A stretch of DNA of 64,000 nt from Rhizobium sp. RCAM05350 (GTDB lineage: Bacteria; Pseudomonadota; Alphaproteobacteria; Rhizobiales; Rhizobiaceae), in contig CP087972.1 of assembly GCA_024426085.1 (NCBI GenBank), positions 248,001 to 312,000 on the forward strand, read 5' to 3'. The notes under the pieces were generated by a model that worked only from the letters and a program-made list of their open reading frames with translations, made no database searches and was not told the origin of the DNA. Shown in pieces: positions 49,263 to 59,330 of this stretch. A program made the position numbers and the translations under genes. Position 1 is the stretch's first letter, and every line of letters begins with the position of its first letter.

Positions 49263-49390
49263 TCTGTCTTCCTCGGCATTTGGTTTCACTGTGATCGCAA
49301 CGGGCTTGCAAGCGTCCGCCACTTAACGTAAGTCATATGATGAGATACGAATGATGCGTTAACGTTAGAAGTATCAGAAGTGGAGGAATT

Positions 49391-50985
49391 ATGAAATCGT
49401 TTTGGAAGCCCGTCAGGCTGGCGCTGGCCGTCAGCCTGTTCGCAACACAGGTGGCGCACGCTGCCACGCCGAATGATCAGCTGGTTATCGGCACGTCGCT
49501 CGTCCAGGTGCTGTCGCTGGATCCGCAGCAGGGTGTCGATGCAAAGACCATCGAGATTCTGACGAATACTTATGATCGTCTGGTCTACACCGACAATCGA
49601 GACGGCAATTCCATTGCCCCGCAGCTTGCGGAAAAGTGGGATGTCGCCGGCGACTCGATCACCTTTCATCTGCGCGAGGCCAAGTTCGCTTCCGGAAACC
49701 CGGTCACGGCGAATGATGTGGTGTTCTCGCTGGTGCGCCTGATGAAGCTTGACCAGGCCTCCGCCGCCAACTTCAAGACGGCCGGCTTCACCAAGGACAA
49801 CATCGAAAGCATGGTCTCGGCGATCGACGAGCGGACATTCCGGATCGCAGTTCCGAAATCGGTCATTCCCGACGCTCTGCTGTACCGGATGTCGATGGGT
49901 GTCGCCAGCGTGGTCGATAGCGTCGAAGTGCAGAAGCACGTCAGCAATGGCGACTATGGAAATGAATGGTTGCGGACCAACACCGCCGGATCCGGTCCGT
50001 TCACGCTGCGGCGCTGGACGCCCAACGATCTGGTGATGCTGGAGGCAAACAAGGAATATTGGGACGGCGTGCCCACTCTGCGCCGTGTCATCATGCGCCA
50101 TGTTCCAGAAAGCCAGGCTGCCCGGCTCATGCTGGAGCGCGGAGACATCGATATCGCCAACGCGCTCAGCGCCTCCGACATCGGTTACTTCCAAAACAAG
50201 GAAGGTTTCGCCATCGATCGGGTTCAGACGGGCGGATTTTACGTGCTGTCCATGAACGCCGGCCGCGAGGAGCTTTCCAAGCCCCTTGTCCGCAAGGCGA
50301 TTGCCAACAGCATAGATTATGCCGGCATAGAGAAGACGATCGTCGGTGCGTATGGCCTGGTTCGCAATGTGCCAGTCCCCGCAGACTGGGCGGGCGCCAT
50401 CAAGAACCCGGACTGGGGCTTTCATCCTGAAGAGGCAAAAAGATGCTTGCGGAAGCAGGCTATCCCAATGGGTTCGAGCTGACGCTCAAGGTCGTTTCGC
50501 AGGCGCCCCGCGTCGATATGGCGACTGCCATTCAGGCCAATCTGGCCGAGGTCGGCATCCGGGTGACGATCCAGCAGGGCAATGGCGCGGATATCGTTGC
50601 AGCCCATCGGGCGCGGGATTTTGATCTGCTGATCCCGCAAACGTCCGCCTACATGCCGACCGCCCTCGGCGCGCTGGATAATTTCGCCTACAATCCGGAC
50701 AATTCGGCGGAAGCGAAAAACGCCGGCAATTTCGTCTGGCGTTCCGCATGGAACATCCCGGAAATCAGCAAACTGCGCGATGAGGCCAATGCCGAACGGG
50801 ACGACGTGCGGCGAGAGGCGTTGATCACGGAAATCCAGGAGAAGTTCATCGGGGCAAGTCCTGCCGTCCTGCCGATGTTTGAACGTTTCGAACCGATTGC
50901 GGTCAATGCCCGCGTCAACGGATATAGCGGCCATCCCATGGGCATGTCGCGGCTGAACAAAGTCACGAAATCAGACGCACAGTAA
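49391..50985 (+). CDS. ABC transporter substrate-binding protein, family 5 (frameshifted)
   Basis: About 531 residues. The signal peptide ends TQVAHA. The mature body shows LVIGTSLVQVLSLDPQQGVDAKTIEILTNTYDRL, AEKWDVAGDSITFHLREAKFASGNPVTANDVVFSLVRL and GSGPFTLRRWTPNDLVMLEANKEYW, all SBP_bac_5 features. An indel near 50443 (CAAAAAGATGC) shifts the final third, which resumes LAEAGYPNGFELTLKVV. It heads a peptide/opine-type operon. The neighbours suggest uronate-containing oligosaccharides as an alternative ligand. Confidence 0.87.
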
Positions 50986-50999
50986 TCGAGTGGCCGATC

Positions 51000-52025
51000 A
51001 TGCAAGAGTTTAACCTGAAAGAGCTCGGCAAGCGAGCGATCCAACTGCTCGTCAGTCTGTTCGTGCTCCTGACAGTCACCTTCGTGATCGGCCGGGTTCT
51101 GCCGGCGGATCCCTGTCGGCGCAATCGTCGGCGAACTCGCCGACCCCGCCAGCGTTCGAGGCCATGCGTCAAAGACTTGGCCTCGACCTGCCGCTCTACC
51201 ACCAATTTTTTCTCTATGTAAAAGCGCTGCTGCACGGAGACTTGGGGACGGCGATTCTGACCGGAAACCCCGTGACGCAGGATTTGTCCACGGCCTTTCC
51301 TGCGACCCTTGAACTCGCCACGCTCGCGGTCATCATCTCGACCGTTGTCGGTGTGCCGTTGGGTATGGCGGCGGCGATTTTTCGAGATACGCTGATCGAC
51401 AAAATCGCCCGCGTCGTCTCGCTTGTCGGCCATTCCATCCCGGTTTTCTGGTTCGGCATTGTCGGGCTGGTAATCTTCTATGCCGGCCTCTCCTGGGTCG
51501 GCGGGCCGGGGCGGGTCGAGACCTATCTCGAAGGCCTTGTCGAACCGAAAACCGGACTTCTGCTGATAGACAGCCTACTGGCCGGAGACATGGAAGTGTT
51601 CTGGAGCGCGGTCCACCACATCATCCTGCCGGCCTGCATCCTGGCCTATTCGGCGATGGCATACATCACCCGCATGACCCGCAGCTTCACGCTGGAGCAG
51701 CTGAACCAGGACTATGTCATCGCCGCGTGCGAAGGGTGCGTCGAGCCGACAGATCGTCATCGGACATATTCTCCCCAATATCTCCGTCCAGCTGATCACT
51801 GTCCTTGCCATTTCCTATGGCAGCCTGCTTGAAGGTGCCGTGGTGACGGAGATCGTGTTTTCCTGGCCCGGCATCGGGCAATACATGACCAATGCTCTGA
51901 TGATCGGCGACATGAATGCTGTGGTTGCCGGCACGCTGGTCATCGGGCTGATCTTCATGGTGCTCAACTTTCTGGCCGACCTGGCCTACGTGCTTCTTGA
52001 CCCCCGTACCCGCGAGGCCAGCTGA
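51000..52025 (+). CDS. ABC transporter permease, DppB type (frameshifted)
   Basis: About 341 residues. It starts with the basic N-terminus and first span LLVSLFVLLTVTFVIGRVLPADP, then (shifted) RQRLGLDLPLYHQFFLYVKALLHGDLGTA, VVGVPLGMAAAIFRDT and HSIPVFWFGIVGLVIFYAGLSWVG. The loop reads DYVIAAxAKGASSRQIVIGHILPN and the tail LLDPRTREAS. Indels lie near 51108, 51150 and 51735. The TGA overlaps the next ATG. Confidence 0.84.
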
Positions 52026-52927
52026 TGACCGAGGCGAAGATGATTGTCCAACCCGATGCGCCGCATCAAGGGGCCGGCCGTTTTTACCGGCCGCTTCAAA
52101 AAGCGTCGACAAGCTGACCCGCGAACCGCTCGGCATGCTGGGGTTTGCCGTACTTGCGCTCCTCATCCTCGTGGCGATATTCGCACCTTGGATCGCCCCC
52201 TATAGCCCCATCACTCAGAACCTGCCGCAGGCACTTCAGCCACCAAGCTGGGCGCATCTGGCGGGCACAGATGAATTCGGCCGTGATATCCTGTCCCGCC
52301 TCATCTACGGTGCGCGGATCACCATTCAGACCGTCTTGTCGGTTACGATCATCGTCGGACCGGTTGGCCTCATTATCGGCGTGGTCGCCGGCTTTGCCGG
52401 CGGCAGGACCGATGCCGTCCTGATGAGAGCGACTGACATTGTCCTGTCCTTTCCTTCGCTCATTCTCGCGCTGGCGTTTGCGGCTGCCCTTGGTGCAGGC
52501 TTGGGAACGGCGATCATCGCCATCTCGCTGACAGGCTGGCCGCCGATCGCCCTGGCTGGCGCGCGCCGAAGCGCTGATCGTGCGCAACACCGATTATGTC
52601 GCGGCGGCTCGCCTCTATGGTGCGTCTCCGTTGCGTCTGCTGTTCCTGTATATCGCCCCGATGTGCATTCCTTCGGTCGTCGTCCGGCTGACCATGAACA
52701 TGGCCGGGATCATTCTCACCGCCGCCGCACTCGGTTTCCTCGGCCTCGGCGCACAGCCTCCGTCGCCGGAATGGGGCGCGATGATCTCCAGCGGTCGGAA
52801 GTTCATGATCGATAACTGGTGGGTCGCGGTGATGCCGGGGATTGCGATCCTCCTGACCAGCCTTGCTTTCAACCTGGTGGGCGACGCCCTCCGCGACCTT
52901 CTGGATCCGCGCCATGCCCGCTCCTGA
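52025..52927 (+). CDS. ABC transporter permease, DppC type (frameshifted)
   Basis: About 300 residues. After a short cytoplasmic start (indel near 52075) the frame has LTREPLGMLGFAVLALLILVAIFAPWIAPY, the DppC hallmark LAGTDEFGRDILSRLIYGARITI and ATDIVLSFPSLILALAFAA. A second indel near 52562 precedes DYVAAARLYGASPLRLLFLYIAP, the EAA-like loop. It overlaps dppB- and dppD-type neighbours. Confidence 0.85.
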
Positions 52928-53762
52928 TAGCCCCACGATCCTGACCGTCAGGAACCTGAACGTGAACTTTGCGCGCAGCACGCTCAAAGCCGTCGATGGC
53001 GTGAGCTTTACACTGGGCGCAGAGCGGCTCGGCATCGTCGGGGAGTCCGGTTCGGGGAAATCCACTCTCGGCCGCGCCATCATGAAACTGCTGCCCAATT
53101 CGGCAAAAATCGAGGCCGAGGCCCTGGAGTTCGCCGGTACGTCGCTCGTCAAGGCTTCCGAAAAGCAGATGCGGACACTGCGTGGCAACGAGATGGCGCT
53201 GATCATGCAGGATCCCCGCTATTCGCTGAACCCGGTGCTGTCGATCGGCAAACAGGTTGCCGAGGCCGCCAAGCTTCACTTGGGCCTTGGCAAAGCCGCT
53301 GCCTACAAGGCCGCGGCCGGAATGCTCGAGCGCGTGCGCATCGCCGATGTCGAGCGGACCATGCGCCTTTATCCCCATCAGATCTCCGGCGGGATGGGAC
53401 AGCGCGTCATGATCGCCATGATGCTGCTTGCCAAGCCGCGTCTTGTCATCGCCGATGAGCCAACCTCGGCGCTTGACGTCAGCGTGCGCGGGGATGTCCT
53501 CAAGCTGCTCGATGAACTGGTTACCGAGAACAATTCCGGCCTGATCCTGATCAGCCACGACATCCGGATGGTGGCCGCATTCTGCCAGCGCATCCTCGTT
53601 ATGTACAAGGGCCGGGTGGTTGAGAACCTCGTCAAGCTGGAAGATGCGCAACATCCCTACACAAGGGGTCTTGTCGCTGCCATGCCCAACCCACGCCGTC
53701 CTGTGAGACGGCTTCAGGTGCTCGACCGGGCGTCAATCGACGCTGCGGAGGCAAGATCATGA
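52914..53762 (+). CDS. ABC transporter ATP-binding protein, DppD type
   Basis: Complete 282-residue ATPase; ATG 52914 overlaps the permease end. Walker A GESGSGKST, Q-loop IMQDPRYSLNPVLSI, signature ISGGMGQRVMIAMML, Walker [15 protein letters not shown] and switch His LISHDIRMV. The C-terminus shows the family HPYTRGLVAAMPNP. It energises the peptide-type permease with its partner ATPase. Confidence 0.92.
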   Translation: MPAPDSPTILTVRNLNVNFARSTLKAVDGVSFTLGAERLGIVGESGSGKSTLGRAIMKLLPNSAKIEAEALEFAGTSLVKASEKQMRTLRGNEMALIMQDPRYSLNPVLSIGKQVAEAAKLHLGLGKAAAYKAAAGMLERVRIADVERTMRLYPHQISGGMGQRVMIAMMLLAKPRLVIADEPTSALDVSVRGDVLKLLDELVTENNSGLILISHDIRMVAAFCQRILVMYKGRVVENLVKLEDAQHPYTRGLVAAMPNPRRPVRRLQVLDRASIDAAEARS

Positions 53763-54495
53763 TCGAAGTTGAAAACTTGGAAGTAGCGTTCGGCAAGGGG
53801 GGCAATCTCAAGCAGGTGGTGAGGGCGGTGTCTTTCTCTGTCGCCAGAGGCGAAAGCCTTGGGATCGTCGGTGAATCCGGTTGTGGAAAATCCACCGTGC
53901 TACGCTCGCTGGCCGGTCTCGACCGCCATTGGACGGGACGTATCAGCCTGAACGGCCAGTCGGTCGACAAGAACCGCACCATCGAACAGCTGCTGCTGGC
54001 GCAGATGGTGTTTCAGGATCCCTACGGTTCGATCCATCCGCGCCATCGCATCGAGCGTGTGCTGGCAGAGCCGGTGCGGGCGATGAAAAAGGGGGCGGCT
54101 GGGACCGCGTGCCTCACGCCCTCGAGCGGGTGGGTCTACCGGTCAGCTTCGCCGAGCGCTTTCCGCACGAATTGTCCGGTGGCCAGCGCCAGCGTGTCGC
54201 CATTGCGCGTGCCCTTATGCTGGAGCCGAAAATCCTCTTGCTCGACGAGCCTACGTCCGCGCTCGACGTTTCCGTGCAGGCCGAAGTGCTCAATCTTCTC
54301 AGCGATTTGCGCGAGCAACAGGAACTGACCTATGTGTTGGTCAGCCACGATCTTTCGGTTATCGCCCATATGTGCGACCGTGCACTGGTGATGAAGGATG
54401 GCGTCTTTGTCGACGAACTCGACAAGGCGGATTTGGAAGCGGGGCGCACGCATTCGGATTATTCGTCGGTTTTGTTCCAGTCGAGCTTTCTGTGA
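53759..54495 (+). CDS. ABC transporter ATP-binding protein, DppF type (frameshifted)
   Basis: About 245 residues. Walker A GESGCGKST, Q-loop MVFQDPYGSIHPRHRI, then an indel near 54098 (GGGGGCGG), then signature [15 protein letters not shown], Walker [15 protein letters not shown] and switch His LVSHDLSVI. The ATG overlaps the stop of the DppD-type gene. It is the last gene of the operon begun at 49391. Confidence 0.88.
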
Positions 54496-54569
54496 CTGAC
54501 TGAACGCCGTGTTTGGAACAGCGGTAACTAGCCCGGTCCACGCCCGGCCTGGCAGTCAAGACCCAGCAC

Positions 54570-55387
54570 GGCATCGTAAACTTAACGCTGCGAAGGCAAG
54601 ATTTGGGATTATGTCTTTGGTTCAGGCGGCGTGAAGGCGTGCGATCTGGCGCCATCTTTCCATGGCTATTGCTCGCAGCTCGCGATGGTGGGTGGATGGA
54701 ATGTCGTGGCGGGGAATGTGAAAGAGGTTGGCAATCGGGTCGTGGATGGAAACAAAGCGTTGAAGGTACCTCGCTGACTTGAACCGTTTCAGGATCCTCT
54801 CACGCCTTCGGATAGGCTGATGGGAGTTTTCCGCCCGATTGTTAAGCCCCTTGTGCGAGCGATGTTCGACGCCGGGCATGATCTCCCGCTTCGCCGCACC
54901 GTAGGATCGAAGCTTGTCGGTGATTATCACACGTGGCGAACGGCCTTGTCCCTTCAGGAGCTTTCGCATCAAACGCTTTGCAGCCCTGGTATTGCGGCGG
55001 CTCTGGACCAGGACGTCAAGGACGAAACCATCCTGATCGACGGCGCGCCAGAGCCAGTGTTTCTTGCCGGCGATCGAGATGACAACCTCATCAAGGTGCC
55101 ATTTGTCACCGAGCCTGCCGGCTGACCGCTTGCGGATATCATTGGCGAAATGCCTGCCGAATTTCTCTGCCCACAGCCTCACGGTCTGGTAAGAGACGAT
55201 GACCCCACGGGCTGCCAGCATATCCTCGACCATGCGCAGACTGAGCGGAAACCGAAAATAGAGCCAAACCGCATGGGCGATCACGGCCGCTGGAAATCGG
55301 TTGCGGCGATAAAGAGGATCACGGGCAGGTTTGGTCATGCCGCTAAATCCCACATCTTTCTGGAAAACCAGTTAAGTTTACGATGCC
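54570..55387 (-). mobile_element. IS6-family insertion sequence, second type
   Basis: Perfect 17-bp terminal repeats GGCATCGTAAACTTAAC (54570-54586) and its complement (55371-55387) flank an intact transposase, length 818 bp. The neighbouring 8-mers do not match, so no target duplication remains. It differs in ends and protein from the IS6 element at 43963, so the two cannot form a composite transposon by homologous ends. Confidence 0.9.
54622..55338 (-). CDS. IS6-family transposase
   Basis: Complete 238-residue transposase starting MTKPARDPLYRRNRFPAAVI (an in-frame ATG at 55353 is an alternative). A short HTH precedes the DDE core: KWHLDEVVISIAGKKHWLWRAVD (D), VIITDKLRSYGAAK (D) and NNRAENSHQPIRRRE (E). 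It is one of the few transposases here without a frame break, so this element may still be mobile. Confidence 0.9.
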   Translation of the reverse strand: MTKPARDPLYRRNRFPAAVIAHAVWLYFRFPLSLRMVEDMLAARGVIVSYQTVRLWAEKFGRHFANDIRKRSAGRLGDKWHLDEVVISIAGKKHWLWRAVDQDGFVLDVLVQSRRNTRAAKRLMRKLLKGQGRSPRVIITDKLRSYGAAKREIMPGVEHRSHKGLNNRAENSHQPIRRRERILKRFKSARYLQRFVSIHDPIANLFHIPRHDIPSTHHRELRAIAMERWRQIARLHAA

Positions 55388-55708
55388 CTCCTGCGAGCTA
55401 GCTGAGGGCACGCCCAAAAGGGCATCTGATCTTCAAACGGTTGAAGCCCTCACAAACATGTTCTGCTATGACTGTTGCAACTGGAAGTACATGGCTTTCC
55501 GCCTGCAGGTGAAAGATTGCCAAGCCAATAGGTTGCTTAGCTGCTTAGCGCCAAAATGTAAGCATCAGGTTTTTGGCGCCCCGCCAACTCTTAACCCCGT
55601 ATTAGACAGACCATGTTAACGTCGCTCCTGCAGCGCCTTGCAGGCATGATGCCTTTCTGCAGTTCCCAATCCGGGAGCATGCTGTTCCATGGGCAAGGAT
55701 TCCAGTAA
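55388..55708. other. 321-bp upstream region of the cyclic-di-GMP gene
   Basis: Between the IS6 end and the GTG at 55709 no gene is supported. The region must hold the promoter of the GGDEF-EAL gene, but I see no convincing -35/-10 pair, and the IS6 insertion may have replaced part of it. Confidence 0.4.
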
Positions 55709-57899
55709 GTGCAGAAGTTCGTCATTTCTGAGGGCCGCCGCAGGCAGCTATCCGTCGTTGCTGTGGCAACGGTTTTCATCGTCGTCGCCGCGGTATTGGC
55801 AGGGCTGGTCGCCCGGTCAATCAATACGCTCACGACCACCGCCGACGCGATTGACGACGGACGTGCAAGACATGCCGCTGCCGGAGCGTTGCAGTCTCTT
55901 CGCAAGCACCTCGGCGCAACGGTCCGCGACAACGCCTATTGGGACGACGCGTTCTGAACAGGTCAACTCCGACGCCCGCGTGGACTGGACCGTCGAGAAC
56001 TGGGGTTCCACGAGCGCCGACTACCCGCTTTACGACGCTGCTATCGTCGTCGACAGCCGGAACGTACCCGTTATCGCTTATCGCAACGGCACGCCGATGG
56101 ACGTCGCGCCCGCACAATTCTTCAACAATTTCGATGCTCTCCTGAAAGCGGCAAGACGCGCTGGTCCGTCCGATCCGGTACCGGTGCACTTCGTCCACTC
56201 TTTAGCCGGGACTGCCCTGATCGGAGCGGCCGCTATCCAGCCGTTTGACCTCGATCCCTCGATGAAGCCCGAAGACTTTTACGTGCTCGTGTTTGCCAAA
56301 CATATTACACCGCAGGTCGTCGCCGAGATCTCCGAAAGTTTCAACATCGCCGGCCTCAGCCTCGACGCCTATCCAATTCCAGGAAGATTGGAGGCGATGC
56401 TCACGGACGTGGTGGGTAATAAGGTGGCCGTGTTCACTTGGCCTCCGGAAGCTCCGGGAACGAAGAGCTATGCAATGGTTGAAGGCGATCTGCGGACAGC
56501 AGGCACCGTTCTCGTGCTTTTCCTGTGCGGGATCGGTGCCGCCGGAGCTGTTACCGTCCGCATCCTGAAAGCGAGCGAAAGCCGCTCACGCTACAGGTCG
56601 TTGCATGATGCGCTCACCGGCCTGTTGAACCGGGCCGGCCTGATCGAGAGCATTGCCGGGGCATCGGCGGATGCTAACCTGGATGAGGCGGCCGTCAAGC
56701 TTCACTTCATCGATCTCGATGGTTTCAAGAGCGTCAATGATGCGTGGGGACACAATGTCGGCGACGAACTCATCGTCGCGGTCGCGCACCGTTTGACCGA
56801 CGCCCTCCCGGAGAATGCGATCATTTCCCGATTGGGCGGTGACGAGTTCGCTGTTGTCACCCTGGAAAATCCGCTCCTCCTCTCCTCGTCCGATGTAGGC
56901 CATCAAATTCAAGTCGCCCTGACAAGGGTGTTTGAGATTGGTGCACGCACGATCGAAATCGGCGCCAGCGTCGGTGTGGCTATCTCGCCAGACGGCAAGA
57001 TTGAGACGGGCGAGCTTATCCGCCGCGCCGATATCGCGCTCTATCGCGCCAAGGACCTTGGCCGCGGCGTGACCGTGGAGTTCGAGGATAGTTTTGACGA
57101 CGACACCAACAGACAGGCGGACCTCGAGGCGCAATTGCGGACAACGTTGACGAATGGCGGCATCGATGTTTCGTTCCAGCCGCTTATCGATGCGAGATCG
57201 GGTGCGATTTGTGGCGTGGAAGCGCTGGCCCGCTGGGTCACGGATAATGGAGATAGGATCGGTCCCGATGTCTTCATCCCGTTGGCAGAGCGATCGGGCC
57301 TCATCGACCTGCTTGGCCTGCAAGTTCTGAAGAAGTCTCTCCTATCGGCGGCCTCCTGGCCCGACATCGGCCTGGCGGTCAACGTTTCGCCGCTTCAGCT
57401 CAAAAACCCCAGGTTCGTAAAACAGGTCACGGACGCCTTGCAATCGGCGGGGTTCGACCCCGGCCGCTTGAGCATCGAACTGACGGAAGGGGTGTTGATC
57501 TCCAACCCGGATCAGGCACGCCGTGCCATCGATGGCCTGAAAGCTGCGGGCATCAAAATTGCCCTCGACGATTTTGGATCGGGGTATGCAAGTATCGGAA
57601 CGCTTCGCCAGTTCGGTTTCGACCGCATGAAGGTGGACCGCTCGTTGATTGTAGCCCTTGACCACGACCAGAACGGCGGTGCGGTGCTGCACGCGACGAT
57701 TGCTCTTGCCAACGCGCTCAACATTCCTGTCACCGCCGAGGGGATCGAAACCGAAGCGCAGGCCACGGCTCTCAGGCTATCCGGTTGCGACGCTCTGCAG
57801 GGGTATCTGTTCAGTAGACCGATCAGCGCCGAGCAGGTGACGGAGTTATACTTCGTCAGCAGCCGCCGTGACCACGGTGAAGAGCAGTCCGCCGCGTAG
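55709..57899 (+). CDS. Membrane CHASE4-GGDEF-EAL cyclic-di-GMP protein (frameshifted)
   Basis: About 730 residues. The N-terminal span LSVVAVATVFIVVAAVLAGL is followed by a CHASE4-type sensor (RDNAYWDDAF, then ARVDWTVENWG after an extra T near 55954), and a second span AGTVLVLFLCGIGAAGAV. The GGDEF domain has SRLGGDEFAVV. No RxxD inhibitory site stands before it. The EAL domain keeps its key residues (GVEALARW, NVSPLQL, ELTEGVL, DDFGSGYAS, KVDRSL, EGIETEAQ). It may make or degrade c-di-GMP; both active sites look intact. GTG 55709 follows a TAA directly. Confidence 0.87.
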
Positions 57900-57942
57900 G
57901 CGGACAAATGGCCTGCCCCCATCGGGTGATCCTGGTTTAATG

Positions 57943-58876
57943 TTAGTGCATTCTGGGTCTGGCCGCTACCGCCGGGGTTGATGCCGGTCCGTTCTGACGC
58001 GGCCACACGGTGGCTTCGGGTGCTGGTGGCTTGTAGTTCAGTGATGAGTGCGGACGTACGGTGTTGTAGTGCTGCCGCCAACTCTCGATGATGATCTTTG
58101 CCTCCTTGAGCGTGTAGAAAATTTCTCCGTTGAGCAGTTCGTCCCTGAGCTTCGAGTTGAAGCTTTCGCAATAACTGTTCTCCCACGGGCTGCCCGGCAT
58201 GATGTAGGCCGTCTTGGCACCGACCAGCGCAATCCATTCCCTCAAAGCCTTGGCAATGAATTCGGGACCGTTGTCAGAACGAATATGTGCCGGGACGCCG
58301 CGCAGGATGAAGAGGTCGGAGAGCACATCGATGACGTCGACAGCCTTCAGCTTTCTCTCGACCCTGATAGCGATGCATTCCCGTGTGAACTCGTCGATCA
58401 CATCAGCGCAAACGCAAAGCGTTTGTCGCGAACATGCGTAGCTTTCTGCCGTTGTGGGTCCGGTCTTCGACAAAATCGTAGGACCAGACATGATTGGGGT
58501 ACTCCGGCCAAAGCCGGATACATGAGCTTTCGTTCAGCCAGAGCCGACCGCGCTTGGGTTGCTTGTAGGGTACCTTCAGCCCCTCCCGTCGCCATATCCG
58601 CTCGACCCGTTTGACGTTCACGATCCAGCCCGCCTGGTGCAGCATCGCCGTGATGCGACGATAGCCATAGCGGCCATACTGGAGAGCGAGTGCCGTGATG
58701 TCGGCGGTCAATGCCGCCTCGTCAGCCGGTGTCTTTGCGATTTTGCGCTGCGTAGAACGATGCTGGCCGAGAACCCGGCATGCCCGTCGTTCGGACACGC
58801 CCAGCTCCTCGTGACATGGTCCACACAGGCACGGCGGCGGGCGGGGCTTAGAAGTTTCCCCTGGCAGCCTCCGCAA
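57943..58876 (-). CDS. IS3-family transposase OrfB, copy 2 (frameshifted)
   Basis: The same protein as copy 1. The 58876-58403 part has the HTH region and first Asp (WSYDFVED). The 58491-57943 part has IRSDNGPEF, then ENSYCESFNSKLRDELL (catalytic Glu) through to the end without the extra break seen in copy 1. The two parts are separated by the shared ~25-base hairpin-bearing insertion. The second half therefore represents the correct family sequence. Confidence 0.8.
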
Positions 58877-59126
58877 GGATCATCTTGTCCAAGGTCAGAT
58901 CGGAAACTGCCCGCCGGAGCCGGGCATTCTCGGTCCCCAGCTCTTTCAGGCGCTTCACCTGGTCACCCTGCAGACCGCCATATTCGGCTCGCCAACGGTA
59001 ATAGGTTACTTCCGTCACACCTATCGACCGGATCGCCTCCGCAATCGATTTGCCCTGCGCATTCAGCACGTCAACCTGACGAAGCTTCGTGACGATCTCT
59101 TCTGCCTTGTGTCTTTTCGCTGCCAT
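58848..59126 (-). CDS. IS3-family transposase OrfA, copy 2
   Basis: A 92-residue HTH plus coiled-coil protein differing from copy 1 by a few residues (for example SIAEAIRSIGVTEV versus SMAEAIRSIGVTKV). ATG 59126 has AAGAAGG upstream; an in-frame start at 59156 exists. Its substitutions relative to copy 1 show the copies are not a recent exact duplicate. Confidence 0.83.
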   Translation of the reverse strand: MAAKRHKAEEIVTKLRQVDVLNAQGKSIAEAIRSIGVTEVTYYRWRAEYGGLQGDQVKRLKELGTENARLRRAVSDLTLDKMILAEAARGNF

Positions 59127-59160
59127 TTCAATGTCCTTCTTCGGCTCATAAGCCATACTT

Positions 59161-59320
59161 CAAAATGGCCGCTATGGCTATCGTCGCATCACGGCGATGC
59201 TGCACCAGGCGGGCTGGATCGTGAACGTCAAACGGGTCGAGCGGATATGGCGACGGGAAGGGGCTGAAGGTTCCCTACAAGCAACCAATGCGCGGTCGGC
59301 TCTGGCTGAACGAAAGCTCG
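59161..59320 (+). mobile_element. Internal IS3 fragment fused to copy 2
   Basis: The 160 bp starting GGCCGCTATGGCTATCGTCG match the inside of orfB (about 772-930 of copy 1), in plus orientation, opposite to the adjacent copy 2. One G is inserted (GGGAAGGGGCTG). The fragment joins copy 2 at AAAA-TGGCCGCT and ends 11 bases before the M20 stop codon. It is a rearrangement scar. Confidence 0.8.
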
Positions 59321-59330
59321 GCCCGACAAC

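Larger units (their letters stand above)
57909..59160 (-). mobile_element. IS3-family insertion sequence, copy 2 (left end truncated)
   Basis: Nearly identical to 258-1539 but inverted. The right end TGGCCTGCCCCC starts at 57909, only 9 bases past the GGDEF-EAL stop. The other end stops at about 59160, just past the sequence complementary to GAAGTATGGCTTATGAG. The TGATCC-containing terminal repeat is missing there and is replaced by an internal IS3 scrap. It shares with copy 1 the hairpin insertion in orfB (58409-58425). Confidence 0.85.

Noticed and set aside
43963..55387. Composite transposon bounded by IS6 elements
   Set aside because: The two IS6 elements have different terminal repeats and transposases, so they are separate insertions rather than ends of one unit.
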